Positions 23,641 through 34,699 of a stretch of DNA of 64,000 nt are shown here, piece after piece. The notes beneath the pieces were generated by a model. That model did no database searches. It saw only the letters and a program-made list of their open reading frames with translations, and was not told the origin of the DNA. A program made the position numbers and the translations under genes. Source of the stretch: Anisus vortex (taxonomy: Eukaryota > Mollusca > Gastropoda > Planorbidae); contig OX421497.1 of NCBI GenBank assembly GCA_949126835.1, positions 26,515,612-26,579,611 of the forward strand, in the 5' to 3' direction. Position 1 is the stretch's first letter, and every line of letters begins with the position of its first letter.

Positions 23641-23857
23641 GTCATGTTTTGTTTGTTATTATTATTGTAAACGTGTAACGTTAGTATGAAAACATGGGTG
23701 TCATTTATTTATTGCATTCAATTCATTAAAGAATAAAAGTGGGGAAAAAGAAATGTTTGTTTCCTTTGTCTTTATTTCATCTAGTACATCTAAGTCCAAT
23801 GTTTTCATTGCCCTAGTATGTATAAAATAGTTGTAATTTTAAAGTTATTTTGAAATA

Positions 23858-25035
23858 TTAAGTTAACCCAATAGATTCGTTGTAAAAACAAATAAGCTCC
23901 AGAAGATCTTTTACGTCTGCTTGCTCATCAATTAGGCGCTGACAAGATTCTTGCAGAGATATGATGACTTTCGTAGACCTACCAAGTATCTGAGCTAGCC
24001 CTTCAGTATCCGCTTCCACAAGTTGCTAGATAAGACATTGAAAATAAAAATTATATTTATTATTTATTTATTTTGTCTATACCTGCAAGATGTAATAATT
24101 TGGTAGTATCTTACATGCATTTCATCTTCATTCAATAATACAACACAAGCGAGGTCTACTTTGATTTTCTCAATGACTGAAGATAAATCACAGTCTTTAC
24201 GGCCACATTCTAATACAGCGCCATCTGGGTGATCGTAACTCGTAATGGCTACACAGGGAAAAAATAATGGAAAATTGAATTTTTTACTGTATCATGACTA
24301 CACTGTGGGTTTCTGTGATCTAGCTACATGACTTTAGGTGACCAAGACTATCATGGCTTTAGGTTGACCTCACCCAAGACTATTAAAACTGTTAGGGAAA
24401 TATTTTTTTAAAATTTTTTTTTCTCCCAAGAGTCCAGAGGGAAGAGTTTACAATGCTATCACTCGCATTTAAGCAGGGGAAGTAATTGGGAAAGTAAAGG
24501 TGTTGAGGCGCTTTGCTGACCACACTATCCCCACATTAATGTAAAGGATTTAAAATATAAAAATAATCTACATATTGTAAAAGTAGATTGGATGGATACT
24601 TTAAACAAAACAATTTTGACTTTGACTTTAAAACATAAAAAATCGATAGAAAATATATTAAACTACACCTACAAGAGTGTGGAGGCATCCATTCGCTTCG
24701 ACCGGGTAGCAACATGAACACTGTGTTGTCTGGCAAGAAGGAGAAATATTCCTCATCAATTTCTGTTCCATCCTCTGCAAGAACGACTGTGACAGGAGGA
24801 TCAATTTGGAGTTTTTCACAACCTTCAAACGTAAAAAACAACAAATACCAAACAACAACAAACAAACAAAACAACAAGAATAAAATAATTGATAGCTTTT
24901 AATTTACTTTATTTATTTATTTTTTATTTTTTTACCTTTGTTTTTAAGCTCTTGAAATGATGAGACAGTAAATCCTTTTGTGACAATTCTTTCTTTATCC
25001 CAGACTTTAAACGGTCTATACTTAGGTTCACACAT
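23858..25035 (-). CDS. ICAD/DFF45-like protein, left-arm copy (4 exons)
   Basis: Mirror image of the right-arm gene. Exons on the minus strand: 25035-24936, 24822-24673, 24248-24115, 24025-23858. It encodes the same 183-aa product: CIDE-N domain (residues about 7-76), linker with DHPD|G (89-93), DFF45 middle domain (about 98-175). All splice sites and the stop are intact. ICAD/DFF45 is the inhibitor and folding chaperone of the apoptotic nuclease CAD/DFF40. The product lacks the C-terminal nuclease-binding domain and nuclear-localisation tail of full-length DFF45 (331 aa in human), so it resembles a short isoform. See the right-arm entry for details. Confidence 0.85.
24473..24540 (+). mobile_element. 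SINE-body scrap inside ICAD-like intron (left arm)
   Basis: GGGAAAGTAAAGGTGTTGAG followed by CTGACCACACTATCCCCACA resembles the middle of the SINE body (GTAAAGTAAAGGCGGCTGGG and onward). The mirror is at 30234-30301. Confidence 0.5.
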
Positions 25036-25099
25036 TTTTAAAAAATGTGATAATCCTTTAAAAATAAATATAAAAATAGTCAAACTTGGTTACCTACCC

Positions 25100-25118
25100 T
25101 TGCCAATAATATTGGCAA
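25100..25118. promoter_or_regulatory. Inverted CCAAT palindrome upstream of left ICAD-like gene
   Basis: TTGCCAAT and ATTGGCAA arms separated by 3 nt, about 70 bp upstream of the ATG. The two opposed CCAAT motifs could bind NF-Y or NF1-like factors. Function is inference. The mirror is at 29656-29674. Confidence 0.35.
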
Positions 25119-25440
25119 TATAATATTTGTTGACTACGCCTAGTTTTCTTTTTATCGGTCCCTCTTTCTAACTCCCACTCTATCAAATCTTATAGAACTA
25201 CAAACTCTTATCTTCAACTCCCTTGTCAGCTGTTACATTCGCATTATTTGTGCCTCATTTCTTTATTATAGCTCCAGATCGTTCTCACTACTATCTTTCT
25301 CACCCAAAACTGTTAGTTACTCTACTTTCAATAATGTTCCCTCTCTACAACGTGCGTCAGACATACATTGTTTTTCTGCCTAGAAAGTTTTTTAGTACAC
25401 TTGTCTATGGACACCTTTTTTTTTTCTCCAACTCTCTTGT

Positions 25441-26252
25441 TATTTTTTTCTCCCTCTCGAAAAAAAGTCTCCCTCTCGAAAAGAAATATTTCCTTCCAAT
25501 AAGGAAATAGAGACCGGCTTGTAATTTTTTTTCTCCCTCTTCGAAAAAAAAAGTCTCCCTCTTGAAAAGAAATATTTCCTTCCACGAAGGAAATAGAGAC
25601 CGGCTTGTAATTTTTTTTCTCCCTCTTCGAAAAAAAAGTCTCCCTCTCGAAAAAATTTCTTCCCTGGCATCCTTCTTTCTCCAATCATCTTGTAATTTTT
25701 TTTCTCCCTCTTCGAAAAAAAAGTCTCCCTCTCGAAAAAATTTCTTCCCTGGCATCCTTCTTTCTCCAATCATCTTGTAATTTTTTTCTCCCTCTTCGAA
25801 AAAAAAGTCTCCCTCTCGAAAAAATTTCTTCCCTGGCATCCTTCTTTCTCCAATCATCTTGTAATTTTTTTTCTCCCTCTTCGAAAAAAAAGTCTCCCTC
25901 TCGAAAAAATTTCTTCCCTGGCATCCTTCTTTCTCCAATCATCTTGTAATTTTTTTCTCCCTCTTCGAAAAAAAAGTCTCCCTCTCGAAAAAATTTCTTC
26001 CCTGGCATCCTTCTTTCTCCAATCATCTTGTAATTTTTTTCTCCCTCTTCGAAAAAAAAGTCTCCCTCTTCGAAAAAAAGTCTCCCTCTCGAAAAAATTT
26101 CTTCCCTGGCATCCTTCTTTCTCCAATCATCTTGTAATTTTTTTCTCCCTCTTCGAAAAAAAAGTCTCCCTCTCGAAAAAATGTCTTCCCTGGCACCCTT
26201 CTTTCTCCAATCATCTTGTAATTTTTTTCTCTCTCTCTTCGAAAAAATGGTC
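25441..26252. repeat. ~84-bp minisatellite (left arm, inner end)
   Basis: About nine tandem copies of a unit containing TCTCCCTCTTCGAAAAAAAA, GTCTCCCTCTCGAAAAAA and TTCTTCCCTGGCATCCTTC. Three minus-strand frames are open across it and give Lys/Arg/Glu/Phe-rich 28-residue repeats. It lies upstream of the ICAD-like gene and ends about 170 bp from the spacer. The mirror is at 28522-29333. Confidence 0.95.
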
Positions 26253-26422
26253 TTCCCTGCCATGTCTTTATAACAGGCAAATCGTTTAGCATATCTACAC
26301 TCCTAACTCTAAAACGGTGTGTACATTACACGTCACCAAGGTTTTTGCAAGTAACGTTCTTTAGAGATATCAAAGGCCAAGTTGTAAACCTAAAGTTATC
26401 CCGACTGACCCTCATGTGAATT

Positions 26423-28351
26423 GGGGAAAAGTAAGGCATAAAAAAAAAAAATTAGTTTTATCTAGTTTGGGGTTGATAGTATTGTAAAGAGCTTTGTAAA
26501 TCGCTAAAATTAGTTTGAAGGAATTGTGATAAGTTTTAGGATGTGTATTTATGATTATAATAAATTACTACTATAAATTGGATAAGGCAGAAAAAAGCAC
26601 TAGTCTTAGACTGAAATGTGTGGTGTTTTAAATGTGTTTTGTATAGTCTTATCCCTAAAAGTATTCTAAGGGTTTTTCAGTCATGCAAATTGCATTATGT
26701 ATGGTGTGGTTTATCTGGTGGTGGTAATATTTATTTTGTCAAGAGATTTTTTTATTGTAAAAGTTAGACATCGTTCATGGTACGAATAAAATAAGTGTGA
26801 TGTTAAAAAGTGTTGATGATATGTATTTTGTAAAGATGGTGTTTTGTAAATGGCAGAAATAGTCTAAGGCCAAACAAGTGATCGGAGTTCGAGCGTGAAG
26901 TTGTGTAGGGTTGTTTCTCCTATTACTAGGGTTGAAAGCCCCTTTGAACTTAGGAAGAGGAAATTCTAGATACACGTTTATCGAGGAAACAAAGAATAGG
27001 TCTAAATTTTTGTCTATCTTGTAAATGTATTCATTGAAACACAAGATTACCTATAAAGATAGTTATATAAGGATAAGTCTCTAGGAACTCTATGTCCTGG
27101 GGAGAAAGTCTGAAACAATAAGTGTTGTATCAACTGGTGAATGGTAGTATATGTTACAAAGGTTCTGACAACTATTAATAAATGTTGGTAATTAAAGGTT
27201 CCATAGCTAGTTTGGTAATATTCTGTAAACTTTATAACAGTGAAAGTTAGGGAGAGATATGGGAGGGTTTTCTTCAAACTGACACCTGGGTCAGTTGGAG
27301 AAAAGGGAGAAGCTGAAAGTAATTAGTTTGATCTTGTGTGGAGGTGATAGTGATGAGTTACAAGTATAGGGAGGTAATGAAAAGTCTGTGAAAAGTCATT
27401 AGAAGGCATATTTTTAAGTCGTAGGAGGTATTTGGCATGGGTAATGCCACATCCCTAGTATTAGACTTTTGAAAGGTGTTATTGAAATGTGTGTGTTTTT
27501 TAAAAAGCTTTTGTTGTGGTATGAGTCAAGCAAGATTGTCTAATGTTATACTAGTGTTGGGATAGGGTTATACATAAAGTTGGAGTGTCAGATATATTTC
27601 ATGACATGACTAGGGGCATACAAATGTTAAGTTATACTTATTTGATGAAGATATGCTATGTGTTTTTGTAAAGTTAGTGTTTTGGACAGGGCTATCTATA
27701 AAGGTATTCTAAAGGTTTGAGCCACGCAACATTGCCTAAGTGGGAAGGTATACTTGGGTGTTGTCGATATGTGTTTTGTAAAGTTAGTGTTTTGAACAGG
27801 GCTATTTATAAATGTAGACTATCAGAATAAAAGTATTCTAATGGTTTGAGTCAAGCAAGATTGCCCTAGTGGGAAGGTGATGTAGCTATGTGTTTTGTAA
27901 AGTTGGTGTTTTGAACAGGGCTATATCAGAAATCTTTCGTGACACGAGACAAGCAAGATTACCTAAGTGGTAAGATATACTTGGGTGTTGTAGATATGTG
28001 TTTTGGGTTGTGTTTTGGCTATGTTCGCTAATAGTAAAAAATCTTTCGTGGTATGACTGTAGTCATACGGGGCTGTTTAACCTATTACTAGAGTTGAAAG
28101 TCTTAGTGAACTAAGGAAAATGAAATGTAGAGCTATCTTAAAACAACTATACCTACTTGATATGTATTTTGATTTGAGAAGTCCTGAGACGGTAGTAAGA
28201 GTGCTAAGGCTTTTATAGGGTATTGAGTGGTCATATGTGTTCCAAAGGTTTTGACCACTACTATTAAATGTCGGTTTGGTAATTAAAGTTTTCCATAGCT
28301 AGTTTAGTAATATTTGGTAAACTTTACATAGTGATAGATAGGGAAAGGAAA
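26423..28351. other. Spacer between the inverted arms: C-poor, internally repeated, no gene
   Basis: 1,929 bp of unique spacer, G/T-rich and C-poor on the plus strand. It contains diverged direct repeats. A ~120-bp unit with TATGTGTTTTGTAAAGTTAG, TGTTTTG, ACAGGGCTAT and GCAAGATT recurs about four times at 27650-28010. A larger block around 26920-27250 recurs at about 28080-28345, sharing CTATTACTAG(G/A)GTTGAAAG and CCATAGCTAGTTT. No frame above 90 codons shows a domain. It is not similar to the arms. Confidence 0.8.
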
Positions 28352-28521
28352 AATTCACATGAGGGTCAGTCGGGATAACTTTAGGTTTACAACTTGGCCT
28401 TTGATATCTCTAAAGAACGTTACTTGCAAAAACCTTGGTGACGTGTAATGTACACACCGTTTTAGAGTTAGGAGTGTAGATATGCTAAACGATTTGCCTG
28501 TTATAAAGACATGGCAGGGAA

Positions 28522-29333
28522 GACCATTTTTTCGAAGAGAGAGAGAAAAAAATTACAAGATGATTGGAGAAAGAAGGGTGCCAGGGAAGACATTTTTTCG
28601 AGAGGGAGACTTTTTTTTCGAAGAGGGAGAAAAAAATTACAAGATGATTGGAGAAAGAAGGATGCCAGGGAAGAAATTTTTTCGAGAGGGAGACTTTTTT
28701 TCGAAGAGGGAGACTTTTTTTTCGAAGAGGGAGAAAAAAATTACAAGATGATTGGAGAAAGAAGGATGCCAGGGAAGAAATTTTTTCGAGAGGGAGACTT
28801 TTTTTTCGAAGAGGGAGAAAAAAATTACAAGATGATTGGAGAAAGAAGGATGCCAGGGAAGAAATTTTTTCGAGAGGGAGACTTTTTTTTCGAAGAGGGA
28901 GAAAAAAAATTACAAGATGATTGGAGAAAGAAGGATGCCAGGGAAGAAATTTTTTCGAGAGGGAGACTTTTTTTTCGAAGAGGGAGAAAAAAATTACAAG
29001 ATGATTGGAGAAAGAAGGATGCCAGGGAAGAAATTTTTTCGAGAGGGAGACTTTTTTTTCGAAGAGGGAGAAAAAAAATTACAAGATGATTGGAGAAAGA
29101 AGGATGCCAGGGAAGAAATTTTTTCGAGAGGGAGACTTTTTTTTCGAAGAGGGAGAAAAAAAATTACAAGCCGGTCTCTATTTCCTTCGTGGAAGGAAAT
29201 ATTTCTTTTCAAGAGGGAGACTTTTTTTTTCGAAGAGGGAGAAAAAAAATTACAAGCCGGTCTCTATTTCCTTATTGGAAGGAAATATTTCTTTTCGAGA
29301 GGGAGACTTTTTTTCGAGAGGGAGAAAAAAATA
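28522..29333. repeat. ~84-bp minisatellite (right arm, inner end)
   Basis: Mirror of 25441-26252, with the same copy number and variant order, including one unit with a duplicated TTCGAAGAGGGAGACTTTTT segment near 28697-28730. Confidence 0.95.
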
Positions 29334-29655
29334 ACAAGAGAGTTGGAGAAAAAAAAAAGGTGTCCATAGACAAGTGTACTAAAAAACTTTCTAGGCAGAA
29401 AAACAATGTATGTCTGACGCACGTTGTAGAGAGGGAACATTATTGAAAGTAGAGTAACTAACAGTTTTGGGTGAGAAAGATAGTAGTGAGAACGATCTGG
29501 AGCTATAATAAAGAAATGAGGCACAAATAATGCGAATGTAACAGCTGACAAGGGAGTTGAAGATAAGAGTTTGTAGTTCTATAAGATTTGATAGAGTGGG
29601 AGTTAGAAAGAGGGACCGATAAAAAGAAAACTAGGCGTAGTCAACAAATATTATA

Positions 29656-29674
29656 TTGCCAATATTATTGGCAA
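29656..29674. promoter_or_regulatory. Inverted CCAAT palindrome upstream of right ICAD-like gene
   Basis: TTGCCAATATTATTGGCAA: opposed CCAAT motifs 65-83 bp upstream of the ATG at 29739. No clear TATA box is visible, so this is the only promoter-like element I can point to. Confidence 0.35.
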
Positions 29675-29738
29675 GGGTAGGTAACCAAGTTTGACTATTT
29701 TTATATTTATTTTTAAAGGATTATCACATTTTTTAAAA

Positions 29739-30916
29739 ATGTGTGAACCTAAGTATAGACCGTTTAAAGTCTGGGATAAAGAAAGAATTGTCACAAAAGG
29801 ATTTACTGTCTCATCATTTCAAGAGCTTAAAAACAAAGGTAAAAAAATAAAAAATAAATAAATAAAGTAAATTAAAAGCTATCAATTATTTTATTCTTGT
29901 TGTTTTGTTTGTTTGTTGTTGTTTGGTATTTGTTGTTTTTTACGTTTGAAGGTTGTGAAAAACTCCAAATTGATCCTCCTGTCACAGTCGTTCTTGCAGA
30001 GGATGGAACAGAAATTGATGAGGAATATTTCTCCTTCTTGCCAGACAACACAGTGTTCATGTTGCTACCCGGTCGAAGCGAATGGATGCCTCCACACTCT
30101 TGTAGGTGTAGTTTAATATATTTTCTATCGATTTTTTATGTTTTAAAGTCAAAGTCAAAATTGTTTTGTTTAAAGTATCCATCCAATCTACTTTTACAAT
30201 ATGTAGATTATTTTTATATTTTAAATCCTTTACATTAATGTGGGGATAGTGTGGTCAGCAAAGCGCCTCAACACCTTTACTTTCCCAATTACTTCCCCTG
30301 CTTAAATGCGAGTGATAGCATTGTAAACTCTTCCCTCTGGACTCTTGGGAGAAAAAAAAATTTTAAAAAAATATTTCCCTAACAGTTTTAATAGTCTTGG
30401 GTGAGGTCAACCTAAAGCCATGATAGTCTTGGTCACCTAAAGTCATGTAGCTAGATCACAGAAACCCACAGTGTAGTCATGATACAGTAAAAAATTCAAT
30501 TTTCCATTATTTTTTCCCTGTGTAGCCATTACGAGTTACGATCACCCAGATGGCGCTGTATTAGAATGTGGCCGTAAAGACTGTGATTTATCTTCAGTCA
30601 TTGAGAAAATCAAAGTAGACCTCGCTTGTGTTGTATTATTGAATGAAGATGAAATGCATGTAAGATACTACCAAATTATTACATCTTGCAGGTATAGACA
30701 AAATAAATAAATAATAAATATAATTTTTATTTTCAATGTCTTATCTAGCAACTTGTGGAAGCGGATACTGAAGGGCTAGCTCAGATACTTGGTAGGTCTA
30801 CGAAAGTCATCATATCTCTGCAAGAATCTTGTCAGCGCCTAATTGATGAGCAAGCAGACGTAAAAGATCTTCTGGAGCTTATTTGTTTTTACAACGAATC
30901 TATTGGGTTAACTTAA
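29739..30916 (+). CDS. ICAD/DFF45-like protein, right-arm copy (4 exons)
   Basis: Exons 29739-29838, 29952-30101, 30526-30659 and 30749-30916 join through GT-AG introns in phases 1, 1 and 0 and give 183 aa. Residues about 7-76 form a CIDE-N domain (RPFKVWDKERIVTKGF, later VTVVLAEDGTEIDEEYFSFL and PDNTVFMLL), the module by which ICAD and CAD pair. Residues about 98-175 match the DFF45 middle domain (DLSSVIEKIKVDLACVVLLN, then DEMHQLVEADTEGLAQIL and LQESCQRLIDEQ). The linker contains DHPD|G at 89-93, a DXXD-G effector-caspase pattern placed like the first cleavage site of vertebrate ICAD. Known family role: chaperone and inhibitor of caspase-activated DNase, released when caspases cut ICAD. The 183-aa length lacks the C-terminal domain. 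The ATG is the only Met upstream of the domain. An intact twin sits in the other arm. Retained introns show it was captured as genomic DNA, not by retroposition. Confidence 0.88.
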
Positions 30917-31133
30917 TATTTCAAAATAACTTTAAAATTACAACTATTTTATACATACTAGGGCAATGAAAACATTGGACTTAGATGTACTAGATGAAAT
31001 AAAGACAAAGGAAACAAACATTTCTTTTTCCCCACTTTTATTCTTTAATGAATTGAATGCAATAAATAAATGACACCCATGTTTTCATACTAACGTTACA
31101 CGTTTACAATAATAATAACAAACAAAACATGAC

Positions 31134-31312
31134 TTAGTAAAGTACCCTTCGGACCAACCTGATCATAGGGCTAGTGAAGCAGCGTTCACCAGTTTCTGTG
31201 GCCACGGCATAAAAGGGGATGTGTGGTCAGCACAATGCCCAGCCGACTTTACTTTACCCCAACTAATGTCAGGTACCCATCAGAGCTGGGCAGACTCAGG
31301 GACACCTCTGTG
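31134..31312 (-). mobile_element. Truncated SINE body (right arm)
   Basis: Mirror of 23462-23640, the same headless SINE fragment just downstream of the ICAD-like stop codon. Confidence 0.85.
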
Positions 31313-32228
31313 ACGAAAAGAAAGATGGAAGCTAGTTTAATATACTCTTTTATATTTAACTGTGTATATGGTGATTTTTTGTTTAACAAAGACTGTCTTG
31401 TTACTATTGTGAACCTGTTACTCACCCAGTTATTATGACTATTCATAAAGCTCGACAGATGTGTATCAATATATGTTGAAGATTCTAGAAGCGTATCTAC
31501 TATCTGGTAACTCTTTAGTTGAAAACAACGAGCTGCAAATCGCCCTGAAAATCCATTAACTTAAGACAAGATTAATATAAATTTTACAAAAATTAAAACA
31601 ACTAATTACACGATTGCTACCCTTGATTTTAATCTATTCAATATTTCTGGCTCCCTTAATTGTGCTAAAGAAAATAATTACTTGATTAAATACAGTATAT
31701 AAAAGTTTATACATCTAGTGCAATCGTAAAGAAAATAACATGCGAACTCTTAAAGTTAAAATTAAAAATTACTCAAGATTTACATGTCTTATAATATCAA
31801 AAAGAGAAAACAAAATTGCATTAGTGTATAATAATTCTATAAAAGAATATCACCCTTCACTATTATGTGAAAATTTAGAGCTCGTAATATATATACTAAT
31901 AGCTGAAACATTTTAAGTTTAGAATAAAAATGCTTAACCCTGTCTTACTACAACAAAAAGAAAAAAAAATACAATGGTAATAATGACAAAAAAAAATAAT
32001 TACACGATTACTCCCCTTGGATACATCCCTTCCGCCATATTGGATACCACGTGTTCCTAAAAGAACCATGGGACTATGACTATGACTTCTGTATAACAGA
32101 AAGTTAAAAAGGATGCCATCAGAGACACGTTGAATATTTTAGTTTAGACTGATGCATGTGTTAACTATTAAAATTTTAAAATTGCCTGAATACTTTTACG
32201 AAAACATTAAACAAAAAAATTACAAAAA

Positions 32229-32389
32229 AAAATAAAACGAGCTGCAAGGTTCATATGGAATGGGTTGCCTGAACAAACCAGTAACATAATTTAAAACATT
32301 AATAAAAAAATGCAACTAGACTGGCCTTGGACCACGGATGAACGTAGGAAGCAATAAGTTTCTTTATAGAAGGAGCGTTTGCAGAGAGA
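32229..32389 (+). mobile_element. LINE 3' scrap (right arm)
   Basis: Mirror of 22385-22545. The plus strand reads RAARFIWNGLPEQT and then decays. Confidence 0.65.
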
Positions 32390-32938
32390 CAGCTGTGACA
32401 ATGTAAATATGGTCTGACGGGCCTGTGTGCGTATTTGTATGCCAGTATGAGTAATGTGAGTGTCTGTATGTATGTGTGTGTGCGTTTGTAAATGTGATTG
32501 TCTGTATGTGTGTGTGTGAGAGATAAAAATACTGTGTGTGTGTGTGCGTTTGTAAATGTGATTGTCTGTATGTATGTGCGTGCGTTTGTAAATGTGATTG
32601 TCTGTATGTATGTGTGTGTGTGTGCGTTTGTAAATGTGATTGTCTGTATGTGTGTGTGTGTGTGCGTTTGTAAATGTGATTGTCTGTATGTATGTGTGTG
32701 TGTGTGTAGGGAAAACGTGAAAATAGTAAGTGAAATGTTGGCATTATCGATTGGGTGGGAGGATTGAATTAAACAGATGTCTGAATGGAAGAAAAGAAAA
32801 TGATAGTACAAAAAAGGTTAATAACTACACTGCATAGATAAACCAGTACAATAGTTTATTGATTGGGTTGGGATGTTTGAAATAAACAGATGTCTGTATG
32901 TTTATCGATTGGGTAAATAAACAGATATCTGTATGGAA

Positions 32939-32970
<32 letters not shown>

Positions 32971-34471
32971 TACAAATATTGTGTGTGTGTATGTGTGTGT
33001 GTATGTGTGTGTGAAGAGTGACAAAATGTGAATATTCTACTATATAAACACATGTGACATTATACATTCAAATTATTATTGATCCAGTGGTTAGGCTGTA
33101 GGTATGAATGAAATGTGAATACACTGGTTCTAAAATATTTTAATGGTACCCTTTATTAAGAACTATAAAAGAATACTAAAGCGCTTAAAATAATTATAGC
33201 GGGCGTGCTGTTTGTTTACTTTGTCTAGTGGTGACAAAATGGCAGCAATACTACTATAGCCTTTGGGAAAACGTGAAAATAGTAAGTGAAATGTTGGCAT
33301 TATCGATTGGGTGGGAGGATTGAATTAAACAGCTGTCTGAATGGAAGAAAAGAAAATGATAGTACAAAAAAGGTTAATAACTACACTGCATAGATATGTC
33401 TGAATGGAAGAAAAGAAAATGATAGTACAAAAAAAAAGGTTAATAACTACACTGCATAGATATGTCTGAATGGAAGAAAAGAAAATGATAGTACAAAAAA
33501 AGGTAAATAACCGACAGTGCATAGATAAACCATAAACAGATGTCTGTATAGGGGAAAAAGAAATGAGTGTGTGTGTGTGTGAGATACGTGTGTGTGTGTG
33601 TGTATATATATGAATGTGTGTGAAGAGTGACAAAATGTGAATATTCTATTGATCTGCAGTTGAGTTTATTGCTCAAATCAATTATATATTTAGAAAACAA
33701 CACCTGTTTTTAGAAGTAAGAGGGGACTTTTCGAGTTGTTTTGCACGAGAGGCAAAAGATCAATAATCCGAAATTACATCTTAATTATAGATGTGGGCTT
33801 GAGTTTAGCTGTAAACATATGCGACATTATACATTCAAATTATTATTGATCGAGTGGGTGGGGTGAATGTATGGTGGGTGTGGGGAGGAAGGATGTCGAG
33901 AGGATGAATCTTTTCATCTAATTAATTATACATTATTGAGCCAGTGTTGGTGTTTTAAGTATGTACAAGCCAGGGCAAAAGTTCAATAACCTAGGACGAC
34001 AAGCCGAAACTAAAAGTTCGATAGCCTACATCTCTTTTACATACATAAATATAAAGATAACTAAATTACTAAGGGGAAAAAAACTATTTAAAAATGTACT
34101 GAACACATGTCATTGTTCATGTATTGCTGATGTGGGTCATCTCTTTTACATACATAAGTATATTTTTAACTATACATTACAGGGGTAGGGAGGGGGGAGA
34201 GAACGGGAAAAAAAAACAATAAACACGTGTCGAGAGGGGGAGGTCATGCCACATGTCGCTAGGGGGTGGGTAAAAATGCTGAGGGGGTGGGTAAAAAATG
34301 CTTTACCCAACCTTACCCAACCTTACCCATGGATAGTTGACATTACAGGGGTAGGGAGGGGGGAGAGAACGGAAAAAAAAATAAACATGTGTCGAGAGGG
34401 GGAGGTCACGAAATGTCACGTGTGCTACATGTCGGGAGGGGGAGCGGGGGCTGACGTCACAACCCTCCTTA

Positions 34472-34672
34472 CCCTTAGAGGGGGCGGGGGAGCGGGGGAA
34501 TGGGTGGGGGTGGGGAGAGAAGGTGGGGGAGCGGGGAATGGGTGGGGGTGGGGAGAGAAGGTGGGGGAGCGGGGGAATGAGCGGGGGAGGGGGCGGGGGA
34601 GCGGGGGCATGAGCGGGGGAGCGGGGGAATGAGCGGGGGAGCGGGGGAGCGGGGGAATGAGCGGGGGAATGC
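34472..34672. repeat. G-run-rich terminus of right arm (G-rich on + strand)
   Basis: Mirror copy of the left terminus: GGGGGAGC and GGGGGAATGAGC units, ending about 30 bp from the outer end. Confidence 0.85.
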
Positions 34673-34699
34673 GACCTAAATGTGACTTAATATACTACT

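Larger units (their letters stand above)
20073..26422 (+). repeat. Left arm of the giant inverted repeat
   Basis: 6,350 bp. The inner boundary is where pairing stops: ...CATGTGAATT at 26413-26422 pairs with AATTCACATG at 28352-28361, and the sequences diverge immediately beyond. The outer boundary is at AGTAGTATA (20073). Confidence 0.95.
20073..34699. mobile_element. 14.6-kb element with giant (6.35-kb) terminal inverted repeats carrying an ICAD-like gene
   Basis: Arms 20073-26422 and 28352-34699 are inverted copies. Paired coordinates sum to 54774 in the inner part and 54772 in the outer part. The 2-bp step comes from one CA unit (16 versus 15) at 21803-21834 and 32940-32969. I found no other difference in the stretches compared, and every conceptual translation is identical. 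The element starts 5'-AGTAGTATATTAAG and is bounded by the 6-bp direct repeat GACAGG. Arms contain, from outside inward: a G/C-strand-biased terminus, subterminal repeats, CA-rich minisatellites, LINE and SINE scraps, a complete ICAD-like gene and an 84-bp minisatellite. I see no transposase, integrase or DNA polymerase, so it looks non-autonomous. Six-bp TSDs occur in Polinton, IS3EU and Dada elements, but class assignment is open. An alternative is a segmental inverted duplication, which would not explain the TSD. Confidence 0.8.
28352..34699 (-). repeat. Right arm of the giant inverted repeat
   Basis: 6,348 bp, the reverse complement of the left arm apart from one missing CA repeat unit. 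Near-identity across 6 kb including microsatellites means a very recent origin, ongoing gene conversion, or (less likely given the TSD) an assembly duplication. Confidence 0.95.

Noticed and set aside
25405..26292. Long Lys/Arg/Phe-rich frames over the 84-bp minisatellite (and mirror 28482-29369)
   Set aside because: Three frames of the same strand are open through a tandem repeat. There is no start context, domain or splice signal, so they are repeat products.
20073..34699. Pure assembly artefact (fold-back or haplotype duplication)
   Set aside because: A unique 1.9-kb spacer, different outer flanks and a perfect 6-bp duplication exactly at both ends are not expected of an artefact. Long reads are still needed to exclude it.
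20073..34699. Confident assignment to Polinton/Maverick
   Set aside because: TSD length and 5'-AG fit, but no polymerase B, integrase, protease, ATPase or capsid gene is visible.
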